From positions 3,780,001-3,844,000 of the forward strand of contig NZ_CP032684.1 in NCBI RefSeq assembly GCF_003627795.1: DNA of 64,000 nt, given 5' to 3'. The notes under the pieces are model-generated. The model made no database searches, was not told the origin of the DNA, and was given only the letters and a program-made list of their open reading frames with translations. The stretch comes from Rhizobium sp. CCGE531. GTDB lineage: Bacteria > Pseudomonadota > Alphaproteobacteria > Rhizobiales > Rhizobiaceae. Positions 28,591-37,395 of the stretch are shown piece by piece (within the stretch, counting starts at the first letter, position 1; each line of letters opens with the position of its first letter). Both the position numbers and the translations under genes were made by a program.

Positions 28591-29223
28591 TTGGCGCGCA
28601 AGCCGTTGCCGGAACCCAAGGATACGTTGTCAGGCGAAAGCAGGCGCCTGCGCGCCGATGCGCGGCGCAACCGCGACACGCTGATTGAAGTCGCGGCGCA
28701 TGCCTTCGCCAGCCACGGCACCGCCGCCTCGCTGGAGGATATAGCGCGGCGGGCGAATGTCGGTATCGGAACGCTCTATCGCCATTTCCCCAGCCGGGAG
28801 CATCTCGTGGAGGTGGTCTATCGTCACGAAGTCGAGGCGCTATGCGCTGCGGCCGAGACGCTTTCCAGCGAACTTGCCCCCGATTTGGCCCTGGAGGAAT
28901 GGATGCACCGCTTCGTTGGATATCTCGCCACCAAGCGCGGCATGGCCGACAGCCTGCGCATTCTCGTCAATAGCAACTCCAAGCTCTTCGCCGACAGCTA
29001 CGGCAAGGTGCCCGTCGCGCTTGCCGGCCTGATCGAAAGAGCGGTCGCGGCCGGTTCGATCCGCACCGATGTCGACAGCACGGACGTGCTGCATGCCCTG
29101 TCGGGCGCCTATTCCATGCCCAATTCGCCGGAATGGCACGATCGCGCCCAGCGTCTCGTGCGCCTGTTGATGGATGGATTGCGCTGGGGTGCCCCGAAAA
29201 CGCAGGGGCAGCAAGGGGCCTGA
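28591..29223 (+). CDS. TetR-family transcriptional regulator
   Basis: A 210-residue TetR protein starting with TTG, preceded by AAGGAGCAGACA. The DNA-binding domain spans about residues 20-75 (RLRADARRNRDTLIEVAAHAFASHGTAASLEDIARRANVGIGTLYRHFPSREHLVEVVY). The ligand domain is of the SbtR/TetR_C type (WMHRFVGYLATKRGMADSLRILVNSN). The target is not apparent: it has no divergent partner, and the downstream DUF427 gene on the same strand is 69 bases away and could share the transcript. The effector is unknown. Confidence 0.88.
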   Translation: MARKPLPEPKDTLSGESRRLRADARRNRDTLIEVAAHAFASHGTAASLEDIARRANVGIGTLYRHFPSREHLVEVVYRHEVEALCAAAETLSSELAPDLALEEWMHRFVGYLATKRGMADSLRILVNSNSKLFADSYGKVPVALAGLIERAVAAGSIRTDVDSTDVLHALSGAYSMPNSPEWHDRAQRLVRLLMDGLRWGAPKTQGQQGA

Positions 29224-29292
29224 TAATCGGCAGAATGCTTCCTATATGCTTTTGAACTCACCTGACCATTACCCAAGCTGAGGAGAGCAAGA

Positions 29293-29670
29293 ATGTCCGA
29301 AAAGCTGGTAAAAATCCCCGGTCCCGATCATCCCATCACGATCGAGGAAAAGCATGCGCATGTCACCGTCTCCGTCGCCGGCAAGGTGATTGCCGACACG
29401 CACGAGGCGCTGTCGCTCAAGGAGGCATCCTATCCGGCCGTGCTCTACATTCCCCGCAGGGATGTCGACATGTCCCTGCTGCAAAAGACCGGCCACGAGA
29501 CCTACTGCCCCTACAAGGGCGAATGCTCCTACTACAGCATCCCGGCCGGCGGCGAGCGTTCGGTGAACGCCATCTGGAGCTATGAAAATCCCTATGCATC
29601 CGTCAGCCGGATCAAGGACTATATGGCCTTCTATCCCGATCGCGTCGATTCGATCGACGTCGTCACCTAA
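29293..29670 (+). CDS. DUF427-domain protein
   Basis: A 125-residue protein made of a single DUF427 domain: PGPDHPITIEEKHAHVTVSVAGKVIADTHEALSLKEASYPAVLYIPRRDVDMSLLQKT, then TYCPYKGECSYYSI and the C-terminal WSYENPY..SRIKDYMAFYPDRVD. The two Cys in CPYKGEC are conserved in the family. No biochemical function is established. The ATG at 29293 has GAGGAGAGCAAG upstream. It may be co-transcribed with the TetR gene ahead of it. A palindromic repeat begins at its stop codon. Confidence 0.85.
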   Translation: MSEKLVKIPGPDHPITIEEKHAHVTVSVAGKVIADTHEALSLKEASYPAVLYIPRRDVDMSLLQKTGHETYCPYKGECSYYSIPAGGERSVNAIWSYENPYASVSRIKDYMAFYPDRVDSIDVVT

Positions 29671-29771
29671 AGCAATTCCAGGAAAAGTGCGCAGCGGTTT
29701 TCCGTCCGGAATTGCGGAAAAACAAGAGGATAGAGCCTTTTCGCGATTCGAGGAAAAGCGGAAATGCTCTA
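29670..29771. repeat. RIME-like palindromic repeat, copy 4
   Basis: The repeat begins AGCAATTCCAGGAAAAGTGC and contains GCAATTCC/GGAATTGC arms, then GAGCCTTTTCGCGATTCGAGGAAAAGCG, as in copy 3. It spans the gap between the DUF427 gene and the convergent ABC ATPase gene, overlapping both stop codons or reaching within a base of them, and may terminate transcription from both sides. Confidence 0.8.
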
Positions 29772-30839
29772 AAGAGCAAGACCGCTCGACGCGTCGAAGA
29801 CATAGACTTGTTCCGGGCTCACGGAAACGTTCAGCGGCTGCCCATAGCGCACCGGCGCCTCGCCATCGACGACGGCCGTCACCTGCTCGCCGGCAAGATC
29901 GAACAGCACATGGGTCTGCGCGCCGGTCGGCTCGACCAATAGGGTCAGACCACTGAGCGGCGAGCCGCCGCTTGCAAGGCTTAGATGTTCGGGCCGCAGC
30001 CCGATCTTCACGCTCTGCCCCGGCTTCACCTTGCGTTCGCCGGCAATGCGCACCGGCGTGCTGTCCTTCAGCCGCACGGCCGGCTGGCCATCGACACCAT
30101 CTACGACACCCTCGAGGAAATTCATCGCCGGCGAGCCGATGAAGCCGGCGACGAAGAGATTGGCCGGCTTGCGATAGAGCTCGATCGGCGTTCCCTGCTG
30201 CTCGATCTTGCCCTGGTTCAGCACCACGATGCGATCTGCCAGCGTCATGGCCTCGATCTGGTCGTGGGTCACGTAGATCGAGGTGGTCTGCACCTTCTGA
30301 TGCAATGCCTTGATCTCCGAGCGCATCTGCACCCGCAGCTTCGCATCGAGGTTGGAGAGCGGCTCGTCGAACAGGAAGACGGCGGGATTACGCACGACGG
30401 CGCGGCCCATGGCGACGCGCTGGCGCTGGCCGCCGGAGAGCTGCGCCGGCTTGCGGTCGAGCAACTTGGTAAGATCGAGCATGCGCGCGGCTTCGTTGAC
30501 CCGCTGTTCGATGACCTGTTTGGTCTGGCCCGAGAGCTTCAGGTTGAAGCCCATGTTCTCGGCGACCGTCATATGCGGATAGAGCGCGTAGGACTGGAAG
30601 ACCATGGCGATGTTGCGCTCACGCGGCGTCATGGCGTTGACCACCTGCCCGCCGATCGACACATCGCCATCGGTGATTTCTTCCAACCCGGCGATCATCC
30701 GCAGCAGCGTGGACTTGCCGCAGCCGGAGGGGCCGACGAGGGCGATGAACTCGCCGTCCTCGATCGAAAGCGAGATATCGTGGATGACGGTCAGCGCCCC
30801 ATAGGCCTTATGGATGTTATGCAGTTCGACGGATGCCAT
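29769..30839 (-). CDS. Sugar ABC transporter ATP-binding protein (MalK/UgpC type)
   Basis: A 356-residue CUT1-family ATPase. Walker A is GPSGCGKST, the Q-loop is VFQSYALYPHM, the signature is LSGGQRQR, Walker B is VFLFDEPLSNLDAKLR, and the H-loop is YVTHDQIEAM. The C-terminal TOBE-type regulatory domain follows from about residue 235. It energises import by the two permeases encoded just upstream on the same strand. The ATG at 30839 (MASVELHNIHKAYG) was chosen; in-frame starts further upstream run into the permease gene. Substrate cannot be told from the ATPase; the binding protein suggests a sugar or polyol. Confidence 0.93.
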   Translation of the reverse strand: MASVELHNIHKAYGALTVIHDISLSIEDGEFIALVGPSGCGKSTLLRMIAGLEEITDGDVSIGGQVVNAMTPRERNIAMVFQSYALYPHMTVAENMGFNLKLSGQTKQVIEQRVNEAARMLDLTKLLDRKPAQLSGGQRQRVAMGRAVVRNPAVFLFDEPLSNLDAKLRVQMRSEIKALHQKVQTTSIYVTHDQIEAMTLADRIVVLNQGKIEQQGTPIELYRKPANLFVAGFIGSPAMNFLEGVVDGVDGQPAVRLKDSTPVRIAGERKVKPGQSVKIGLRPEHLSLASGGSPLSGLTLLVEPTGAQTHVLFDLAGEQVTAVVDGEAPVRYGQPLNVSVSPEQVYVFDASSGLAL

Positions 30840-30859
30840 GCTTTTTGCTCCAGTAAGGC

Positions 30860-31708
30860 TCAGGACTTCACCGCACCGGCGGTGAGGCCGGCGATGATAT
30901 GCTTCTGCGCCAGGAAGAAGACGATGATGGTGGGGAGGATGGTCAGCGTGATGAAGGCGAGAACCAGCTCCCATTCGGTGCCGAACTCGCCGCTATAGAC
31001 CATCATGCCGAGCGGCCAGGGATAGATCGAGTCCGAGTTCAGCATGATCAGCGGCAGGATGTAGCTGTTCCAGCTGCCGACGAAGGAAATGATGCTGACG
31101 GTGGCGATGATCGGCCGCGAGAGCGGCAGCGAGATGTGCCAGAAGAAGCGGATATAGCCGCAGCCATCGACAAAGGCCGCCTGGAACAATTCTTCCGGAA
31201 GGTTTCGAAAATAGTTTCGGAAGAGCAGGATGCTCATGCCGAGGCCGAACGCCACCTGCGGCAGCACCACGCCCCAATAGGTGTTGAGCAGGCCGAGATC
31301 GCGGATGCGGATGAAGAGCGGCAGGATGGCGGTGGCGGCCGGAAACATCAGGCCGATGAGGAAATAGTTCAGCAAGAAGTTCGAGCCGAAGAATTTCACA
31401 TGCGCGAAGGCGAAGGCCGCCATGGCCGAGACCGACAGCGTCAGGAACACTGTGAGAACGGCGATGATCAGGGAATTCATCATCTGCCGCCAGTAGCGGT
31501 CGCCGAACAGGATGCCGGTATAATTCTCGAAATGCCATTCGGCCGGCAGGCCGAAGGGATTGGTGCGGAGATCGCCGAGCGTCTTGAAGCCGCCGAGCGC
31601 GGTCGTCAAAAGCGGGATCAGCACGATGGCGGCGATGATGGTCAGCGCCACATAGAGATAGATCTTCGTGCCGATAGTCAGTCGAACGGATGAGGCCATG
31701 TCAGTCAT
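30860..31708 (-). CDS. Sugar ABC transporter permease (MalG type)
   Basis: A 282-residue inner-membrane permease with six predicted helices. The EAA loop that contacts the ATPase is EELFQAAFVDGCGYIRFFWHISLPLSRPII, a good match to the EAA-x3-G-x9-I-x-LP pattern of CUT1 permeases. Its ATG overlaps the end of the preceding permease gene by eight bases, and the ATPase gene follows after 20 bases. It forms the channel with the partner permease. The MalG-like arrangement, with a short N-terminus before helix 1 and a large periplasmic loop (FKTLGDLRTNPFGLPAEWHFENYTGI), is typical. Confidence 0.93.
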   Translation of the reverse strand: MTDMASSVRLTIGTKIYLYVALTIIAAIVLIPLLTTALGGFKTLGDLRTNPFGLPAEWHFENYTGILFGDRYWRQMMNSLIIAVLTVFLTLSVSAMAAFAFAHVKFFGSNFLLNYFLIGLMFPAATAILPLFIRIRDLGLLNTYWGVVLPQVAFGLGMSILLFRNYFRNLPEELFQAAFVDGCGYIRFFWHISLPLSRPIIATVSIISFVGSWNSYILPLIMLNSDSIYPWPLGMMVYSGEFGTEWELVLAFITLTILPTIIVFFLAQKHIIAGLTAGAVKS

Positions 31709-32639
31709 TGCGCATAAATATCCGTTTGTAGCCGAAGGCGAGGGTGACGCAGATCACGAACAGCACGACGCCGACGGCGCTGCCGAGGCCGACCTGCATG
31801 CGGGTGACACCGAAATTGTATAGGAAGGTCACCATCGTCTGGGTCGAGTTGAACGGGCCGCCGCCGGTGAGCGGCATGATCATGTCGAAAAGCTGCAGCG
31901 ATCCGACGACGGCGAAGAAGACGGAAAGACGCAGCGTCGAGCCGAGCAGCGGCAGCGTCACGTAGCGGAATTTCTGCCAGCCGGTGGCGCCGTCGATCTC
32001 AGCCGCCTCGAGCACGCTCTTGTCGAGGGATTGCATGCCGGCGATGAACAGCATCATGTGAAAGCCGAAATATTTCCACACGATCACGCCGAGCACGGCG
32101 TACATCGCCAGGTCCTTGTCGGCGAGCACATAGGGTGTTGGCGTGCCGAGGAAATGCGCGATCGCGGCAAACAGGCCGTAATCGCCATCATAGACGAAGC
32201 GCCAGATCAGGCCGGCGGCCACTTCGGCCAGCACATAGGGCAGGAAAAAGATCAGCCGGAAGAGCACGACGCCGCGAATGCGGTGCGCCAGCATCGTCGC
32301 CAGCCAGATGGCAAGCGGCACTTGGATGGCGATCGACACCAGGATGATGAGCGCATTGTTCTTCAGCGACGTCAGGAAGGCGCTGTTCTTGAACAGAACC
32401 TGGAAATTGCGCAGCCCCACAAACTCTGTTGGCGGGCCGTAGCCGTTCCAGCGATAAAGGCTGTACCAGGCCGCTTCCCCCATCGGCAGGATGACGAAGA
32501 TGGTAAAGAGCAGCAGCGCCGGCGGCAGGAACAGCAGGATGACGGGCAGGCGGCCGCGGGCGGCCGGCGATTTTCGTTTCGCTGCGGGTTTCGCTCTGGC
32601 GATGGACGGTATGGCGGTCGTTGCGCTGACATCGGTCAT
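31701..32639 (-). CDS. Sugar ABC transporter permease (MalF/UgpA type)
   Basis: A 312-residue permease. A basic N-terminal tail (ARAKPAAKRKSPAARGR) precedes helix 1 (LPVILLFLPPALLLFTIFVILPMG), and there are about six helices. The EAA loop is KSVLEAAEIDGATGWQKFRYVTLPLLGSTLRLS. It pairs with the MalG-type permease encoded next. The start at 32639 (MTDVSATTAIPS) is preferred; an upstream in-frame ATG lacks a ribosome-binding site. It follows the binding-protein gene by about 70 bases, and the four ABC genes form one operon. Confidence 0.92.
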   Translation of the reverse strand: MTDVSATTAIPSIARAKPAAKRKSPAARGRLPVILLFLPPALLLFTIFVILPMGEAAWYSLYRWNGYGPPTEFVGLRNFQVLFKNSAFLTSLKNNALIILVSIAIQVPLAIWLATMLAHRIRGVVLFRLIFFLPYVLAEVAAGLIWRFVYDGDYGLFAAIAHFLGTPTPYVLADKDLAMYAVLGVIVWKYFGFHMMLFIAGMQSLDKSVLEAAEIDGATGWQKFRYVTLPLLGSTLRLSVFFAVVGSLQLFDMIMPLTGGGPFNSTQTMVTFLYNFGVTRMQVGLGSAVGVVLFVICVTLAFGYKRIFMRND

Positions 32640-32711
32640 GGGCGGTCTCGACGATTGCAATTCAGGGAAAAACCGGCGCCGGCACAAGGGAGCGGCCGGC
32701 GCCGGATGCCG

Positions 32712-34013
32712 CTAGAGCTGGTCCTGTTCGAAGGCGTCCTGGACCTGCTGCGCGCCATCCTTTGGCGATATCTGGCCGGAGACGATACCGACGGCCACAT
32801 CGTTGACGACGCGGCCGACCGAGGGGCCGAGATCCTGGTCGAAGAAGTTCTGGTGCCAGGTCGAATGCGCCAGCTGGTCGGCGGCTTCGTGCATCAGCGG
32901 ACCCTTGACGCCGTCTTCGCCGCCGACGGCAACCGGGATGATCATGCCGGCCTGCGCCATGGCGCGCTCGCTTTCGGCGCTGGTCAGATAGGCGAGGAAA
33001 TCGACGGCCTCGGGCGGGGCCTTCTTGGTGACGGCCCAGCCGTTCAATCCGCCGAGCGTGTCGGTCGGAAGGCCGGCGCCGCCGGTCACGGCCGGGAAGG
33101 CGAAACGGCCGATATTGTCGTTCGCCAGGCCCTTGGCGTCGCCGGAATTGGTGCGCTGGTTGGCAACCGTATTTTCGAAGCCGAGGATCATCGCGGCCTT
33201 GCCGTCGCCGAAGACGCCGAGCGCCTGCGGCCAGGTGGTGCCGAGATAGCCCGCCTGGAAGGGTTCGAGCTTGCCGAGTTCGGCAAGCTGTTCGCCGGCC
33301 TTGATGATGGCGGGATCGTTGAAGCCGTTGCCCTTGCCGTTCTTGGCGTTGTTGAAGACCTGCTGACCGCCGTCGCGCATCACCAGATAGCTCCAGTAGA
33401 AGTGGATCGGCCACTTCTCGCCGCCACCGCCCGCGATCGGCGCGATGCCGGCCGCCTTGATCTTCTTGACGGCGGCCAGATAATCGTCCCAGCTCTTGAT
33501 GGCATTGGCATCGACGCCGGCCTTGGCGAACAGCGCCTTGTTATAGAAGAAGGAAACCGTGCCGAGCTTGTAGGGCACGGCGCTGATCTTGTTGTCGAAG
33601 GTCAGACCCTTCACCGCCGCCTGATTGTAGCTCTTCAGCCAGGCGCCATCCTTGGCGTTCATCGCCGCGGTCAGGTCCATGAGCGTGCCGGTCTGCTGCT
33701 GCTGCTTCAAGACGCCGCCGCCCCAGCTGAAGAAGAAATCGGGAGCGTCCTTCGATTGTAAAAGCGTCGGCAGCTTCGCCTTGAAGGCCTCGTTGGCCAG
33801 GAACTGCATCTCGATCTTCGTGCCGGGATGCTTGGCCTCGTACTGATCCGCGATCTTGCGCCAGACGGCGACATAGTTCGGGTCGGTTTCCAGATGCAGC
33901 CATTTGACGACGGTGTCGGCGGCGGCGCCCGTCGCGCCGGCCAGGATCGCCAAGCCGGTCGTGGCGGCAACGGCAGCGATGCGAAGGGCCTTGGCCCCAC
34001 GTAGATGGATCAT
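32712..34013 (-). CDS. Extracellular sugar-binding protein of the ABC system
   Basis: A 433-residue binding protein with Sec signal peptide (MIHLRGAKALRIAAVAATTGLAILAGATGAAA, cleavage near AAA-D). It has the CUT1 fold: VVKWLHLETDPNYVAVWRKIADQYEAKHPGTKIEMQFLANEAFKAKLPTLLQSKDAPDFFFSWGG at the N-terminus, and later FGDGKAAMILGFENTVANQR and GGLNGWAVTKKAPPEAVDFLAYL. It captures its ligand in the periplasm and delivers it to the two permeases. Substrate unknown; the ROK regulator, Gfo/Idh/MocA and ThuA genes across the divergent region suggest a sugar or inositol-like compound. First gene of the minus-strand operon. Confidence 0.93.
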   Translation of the reverse strand: MIHLRGAKALRIAAVAATTGLAILAGATGAAADTVVKWLHLETDPNYVAVWRKIADQYEAKHPGTKIEMQFLANEAFKAKLPTLLQSKDAPDFFFSWGGGVLKQQQQTGTLMDLTAAMNAKDGAWLKSYNQAAVKGLTFDNKISAVPYKLGTVSFFYNKALFAKAGVDANAIKSWDDYLAAVKKIKAAGIAPIAGGGGEKWPIHFYWSYLVMRDGGQQVFNNAKNGKGNGFNDPAIIKAGEQLAELGKLEPFQAGYLGTTWPQALGVFGDGKAAMILGFENTVANQRTNSGDAKGLANDNIGRFAFPAVTGGAGLPTDTLGGLNGWAVTKKAPPEAVDFLAYLTSAESERAMAQAGMIIPVAVGGEDGVKGPLMHEAADQLAHSTWHQNFFDQDLGPSVGRVVNDVAVGIVSGQISPKDGAQQVQDAFEQDQL

Positions 34014-34233
34014 GATTTTCTCCTCCCAAGGGAACCAAGAGCCTCAATATTTTTTCCCTTATGCGGAATAATTCAACGGAGCTTTGCTGAAATGTCAACC
34101 ACCACCGCTAAATTTTCGGCAGGTTTACCGCAAAACGGCTTGACATTGAGTGATGACCATAGGTTATTTAATTCGCATTCCGTTAAAAATACCAGGCCGC
34201 AGCCGAGCGGGTCCATCATTCGGCGCCATTCTT

Positions 34234-35436
34234 ATGAAAACAGCAGATCCCGAGCTTATGCGGGCGATAAACCGCTTTAATGTGCTGGATACGATCCGGC
34301 GGGCGGGCTCCATCGCACGTATCGAAATCAGCGACCGCACCCAGCTTTCGACCACCACCGTGTCGGCGATCACCGCGTCGCTGCTGGATGACGGGCTCAT
34401 CCTGGCGCGCACGGAAGGCGACCTGCGCGAGGCCGCCACTCGAGGCCGGCCCCGCGTCATGCTGGAGCTCAATCCGGATGCCGCGCGCGTCGTCGGCGCG
34501 AAAATCGCCGCCAACCGCATGGTTTTCGTGGTGACGGACTTTCGCGGCGAGGTTCTTTCCACGCTGACGCTGGCGCTGCGCGTCGACCGGCAGCCGATCG
34601 GCGTCATCGCCGATCTGATCGAAGATGGCGTGCGCCGCTGCGTCGTCGACGCCAATCTGGCTTTGGACGAGATCGATTCCGTCTGCCTCGGCCTGCCTGG
34701 TGTCATCGAGCACCGCACCGGCCATGTCCGCACCAGCCCGATCTTTCGCGAGACGGGCGTCGATTTTGCCAGGGAAATGTCCGAGCGGCTGGGCGTGACC
34801 ACCATCGTCGAGAGCGACGCGCATGCCATCACGCTGGCGCATCACTGGTTCGGCAAGGCAAGAGACCTGGACGACATGGTGCTCGTGTCGCTGGAACAGA
34901 CGCTGGGGCTCGGTGTTCTGCATGGCGGCCAGCTGTTTCGCGGCGCCGGCGGCCTCAGCCACAATCTCGGCGATCTGGTTCTCGGCATCGGTTCGCAAGG
35001 TATGGTCAGGCTGGCAAGCCTTGCCGGCGAAAGCGCCATTCTCGGCGATCAGCCGAGCGGCCGCTTCGCCGAGGCCATCCGCCTCGGCCAGGGCATGGCG
35101 CATGCGAAGACCCTGATTGCGGCGGACGACAATACATTGATCGGCGCGGCGATCCGGGCCGGCGAAGCCTGCGGCACGGCGCTCGCCAATATCGTCACGC
35201 TGTTTGCCCCGCCGCGCGTCATTCTTGTGGGATCGAGCCTGGCGCTCGGCCAGCCCTTCCTCGACAGCCTGCGGGAAGCCTATTCGCTGGCGATCCCACC
35301 GTCGATCAAGGGCGTGACCGAACTCGTTTTCGACCAATCGACGGACGAGACCTGGGCGCAAGGCGCCGCGGTCGTCGCGTTGCGCGAACTCTACGAATCG
35401 CCCTGGGGAACGACGGGACCGGCACCGGCCCTCTGA
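34234..35436 (+). CDS. ROK-family transcriptional regulator (NagC/XylR type)
   Basis: About 400 residues: an N-terminal winged helix (about 1-65: ELMRAINRFNVLDTIRRAGSIARIEISDRTQLSTTTVSAITASLLDDGLI) and a C-terminal ROK sugar-kinase-like domain. The ROK domain lacks a clear kinase DxGxT site (GAKIAANRMVFVV), so it is a regulator, not a kinase. GLPGVIEHRTGHVRTSPIF and GGLSHNLGDLVL are recognisable. The start at 34234 (MKTADPELM) fits the domain; earlier frames would add a basic tail without a Shine-Dalgarno. It is divergent from the ABC operon and followed by two catabolic genes, so it probably controls both sides. A TTGACA box at 34140 may be its promoter. Confidence 0.9.
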   Translation: MKTADPELMRAINRFNVLDTIRRAGSIARIEISDRTQLSTTTVSAITASLLDDGLILARTEGDLREAATRGRPRVMLELNPDAARVVGAKIAANRMVFVVTDFRGEVLSTLTLALRVDRQPIGVIADLIEDGVRRCVVDANLALDEIDSVCLGLPGVIEHRTGHVRTSPIFRETGVDFAREMSERLGVTTIVESDAHAITLAHHWFGKARDLDDMVLVSLEQTLGLGVLHGGQLFRGAGGLSHNLGDLVLGIGSQGMVRLASLAGESAILGDQPSGRFAEAIRLGQGMAHAKTLIAADDNTLIGAAIRAGEACGTALANIVTLFAPPRVILVGSSLALGQPFLDSLREAYSLAIPPSIKGVTELVFDQSTDETWAQGAAVVALRELYESPWGTTGPAPAL

Positions 35437-35441
35437 TCCCC

Positions 35442-35542
35442 AGAGCAATTCCAGGAAAAGCGCGCAGCGGTTTTCCGTCCGGAATTGCGTCGAAACAATA
35501 GGATAGAGCGGTTCAGCGATTCCTTGAAACACTGAACCGCTC
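35442..35542. repeat. RIME-like palindromic repeat, copy 5
   Basis: AGAGCAATTCCAGGAAAAGCGC leads into GCGGTTTTCCGTCCGGAATTGC, then GAGCGGTTCAGCGATTCC and the mirrored TGAACCGCTCC. It is nearly identical to copy 1 at 268-365 over both hairpins. It lies in the 140-base gap between the ROK gene and the dehydrogenase gene and could act as terminator or RNA-processing site in this transcript. Confidence 0.82.
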
Positions 35543-35578
35543 CAGTACAGACAAAGACAAGCTATCTGGAGGAAGTCC

Positions 35579-36679
35579 ATGAACAAGGTCGGCATCGGCA
35601 TCATCGGCTGCGGAAATATTTCCGGCGCCTATCTCACCGCCATGAAATCCTTTCCCATTCTCGACATCAAAGGCGTGGCCGACCTCAATCGCCAGCTCGC
35701 CGAGGCAAAGGCAGCCGAATTCGGCCTGAAGGCGGTCGATATCGCCACCCTGCTTGCCGATCCCTCGATCGAGATTATCGTCAACCTGACCATTCCAAAG
35801 GCGCATGTCGCCGTCGGACTGCAGGCGCTGGACGCCGGCAAGCACACCTATTCGGAAAAGCCGCTCGGCATCAATTTCGCCGAGGGCAAGACGCTTGCGG
35901 ATGCCGCAACCGCCAAGGGCCTGCGCATCGGCGCGGCCCCGGATACCTTTCTCGGCGGTGGCCACCAGACGGCGCGCGCCATCATCGACGAGGGCGCGAT
36001 CGGCATCCCGGTCGGCGGCAGCGCCACCTTCATGTGCCCCGGCCATGAGCGCTGGCATCCGAATCCGGCTTTCTATTATGAAGTCGGCGGCGGCCCGATG
36101 CTCGACATGGGTCCCTATTACATCACCGATCTCGTCAACCTGCTCGGCCCCGTCTCCCAGGTCGCCGGTTTTGCCGTCGCGCCGCGCAAGGAACGCATTA
36201 TCACCAGCGAGCCGCGCAATGGCGAGCACATCCCGGTGCATGTGCCGACGCATGTCGCCGGCGTCATGGCCTTTGCCAATGGCGCCGTCGTCCAGATCGG
36301 CATGAGCTTCGATGTCGCCGGCCACAAGCATGTGCCGCTCGAAGTCTACGGCACCGAAGGCACGCTGATCGTGCCCGATCCCAACCGTTTCGGCGGCCCG
36401 GTGGAGTTTTTGAAGAAGGGTGGAGAATTCGCCGAGCGTGAGATCACCGCGCCCTATGCCGACGGCAATTACCGCTCGCTCGGCGTCGCCGACATGGCGC
36501 ATGCCATCCGCTCGAATCGACCGCACCGCGCCAATGGCAGCCTCGCGCTGCATGTGCTCGAAGTCATGGAAGCCTTCCAGACGGCCTCCGACAGCGGGCG
36601 CACGGTCACCATCACGACGCAAACGGAGCGCCCGGCCCCTCTGTCCGAATCCCTGGTGGATGGACAGATCGGCCGCTAA
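35579..36679 (+). CDS. Gfo/Idh/MocA-family oxidoreductase
   Basis: A 366-residue NAD(P)-dependent dehydrogenase. The N-terminal Rossmann motif is VGIGIIGCGNISGAYL, the EKP motif with the catalytic Lys is YSEKPLG (93-95), and the C-terminal domain includes GGGPMLDMGPYYITDLVNLLGP. It probably oxidises a sugar, inositol or sugar acid at a ring hydroxyl. It follows a repeat downstream of the ROK regulator and precedes a thuA-like gene by 24 bases, as in other rhizobial sugar operons (ThuA-ThuB-like oxidation of disaccharides). SD TGGAGGAAG precedes the ATG. Exact substrate unknown. Confidence 0.92.
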   Translation: MNKVGIGIIGCGNISGAYLTAMKSFPILDIKGVADLNRQLAEAKAAEFGLKAVDIATLLADPSIEIIVNLTIPKAHVAVGLQALDAGKHTYSEKPLGINFAEGKTLADAATAKGLRIGAAPDTFLGGGHQTARAIIDEGAIGIPVGGSATFMCPGHERWHPNPAFYYEVGGGPMLDMGPYYITDLVNLLGPVSQVAGFAVAPRKERIITSEPRNGEHIPVHVPTHVAGVMAFANGAVVQIGMSFDVAGHKHVPLEVYGTEGTLIVPDPNRFGGPVEFLKKGGEFAEREITAPYADGNYRSLGVADMAHAIRSNRPHRANGSLALHVLEVMEAFQTASDSGRTVTITTQTERPAPLSESLVDGQIGR

Positions 36680-36703
36680 TTGAGCTAGTTCAGGAGGACT
36701 ATC

Positions 36704-37345
36704 ATGCGTGAAGCACTTATCGTCTGGGGCGGCTGGAGCGGCCACGAACCACAGGAATGCGCCCATATCATCCGCGACATGCTGGAAGAGGACGGCTTCA
36801 AGGTCTACCTCGAAAACAGCACCGAAGCCTTCGCCGATCCCTCGATCCACGATCTCAGCCTGATCGTGCCGATCGTCACCATGTCGAAGATCGAGAAGGA
36901 AGAGGTGAAGAACCTCGCCGAGGCGATCGAAAGCGGCGTCGGCATCGCCGGTTATCATGGCGGCGCAGGCGACTCGTTCCGCGAAAGCGTTGAGTACCAG
37001 TTCATCATCGGCGGCCAGTGGGTCGCCCATCCCGGCAACATCATCGACTATACGGTCAATATCACGCGGCCGGACGACCCGATCATGGAGGGAATCACCG
37101 ATTTCCCCTACACGTCGGAGCAGTACTATATGCATGTCGACCCGTCGAACGAGGTGCTGGCGACCACGACCTTCACCGGCGACCACGCCTATTGGATCGA
37201 CGGCGTCGTCATGCCGGTCGCCTGGAAGCGCAAATACGGCAAGGGCCGCGTCTTCTATTCCTCGCTCGGCCACCAGGCCAAGGAATTCGACGTGCCGCAG
37301 ATGAAGACCATCTTCCGCCGCGGCGCCAACTGGGCGGCGCGCTGA
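36704..37345 (+). CDS. ThuA-like domain protein
   Basis: A 213-residue protein of the trehalose-utilisation (ThuA) family, with glutamine amidotransferase-like topology. Motifs are MREALIVWGGWSGHEPQECA at the N-terminus, LIVPIVTMSKIEKEEVKNL, GIAGYHGGAGDSFRESVEYQFIIGGQWVAHPG (residues 80-111) and AWKRKYGKGRVFYSSLGHQAKEF near the C-terminus. In rhizobia ThuA and ThuB convert trehalose and related disaccharides to 3-keto derivatives, ThuB being a Gfo/Idh/MocA protein like the gene just upstream. The pair here probably processes the substrate of the divergent ABC system. It is followed by a strong hairpin. Confidence 0.88.
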   Translation: MREALIVWGGWSGHEPQECAHIIRDMLEEDGFKVYLENSTEAFADPSIHDLSLIVPIVTMSKIEKEEVKNLAEAIESGVGIAGYHGGAGDSFRESVEYQFIIGGQWVAHPGNIIDYTVNITRPDDPIMEGITDFPYTSEQYYMHVDPSNEVLATTTFTGDHAYWIDGVVMPVAWKRKYGKGRVFYSSLGHQAKEFDVPQMKTIFRRGANWAAR

Positions 37346-37368
37346 GCGCTCCATATCTTTCGAAAATA

Positions 37369-37395
37369 CCGCTCCTCATATCATTTGAGGAGCGG
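37369..37395 (+). terminator. Hairpin after the ThuA gene
   Basis: CCGCTCCTCA at 37369-37378 and TGAGGAGCGG at 37386-37395 form a perfect 10-bp stem with a seven-base loop, 23 bases after the stop. There is no clear U-tract after it, but its strength and position suggest transcription termination. Confidence 0.65.

Noticed and set aside
35513..37354. 613-codon frame opposite Gfo/Idh/MocA and ThuA genes
   Set aside because: It runs through two well-supported genes and their gap; amino-acid composition is typical of antisense frames.
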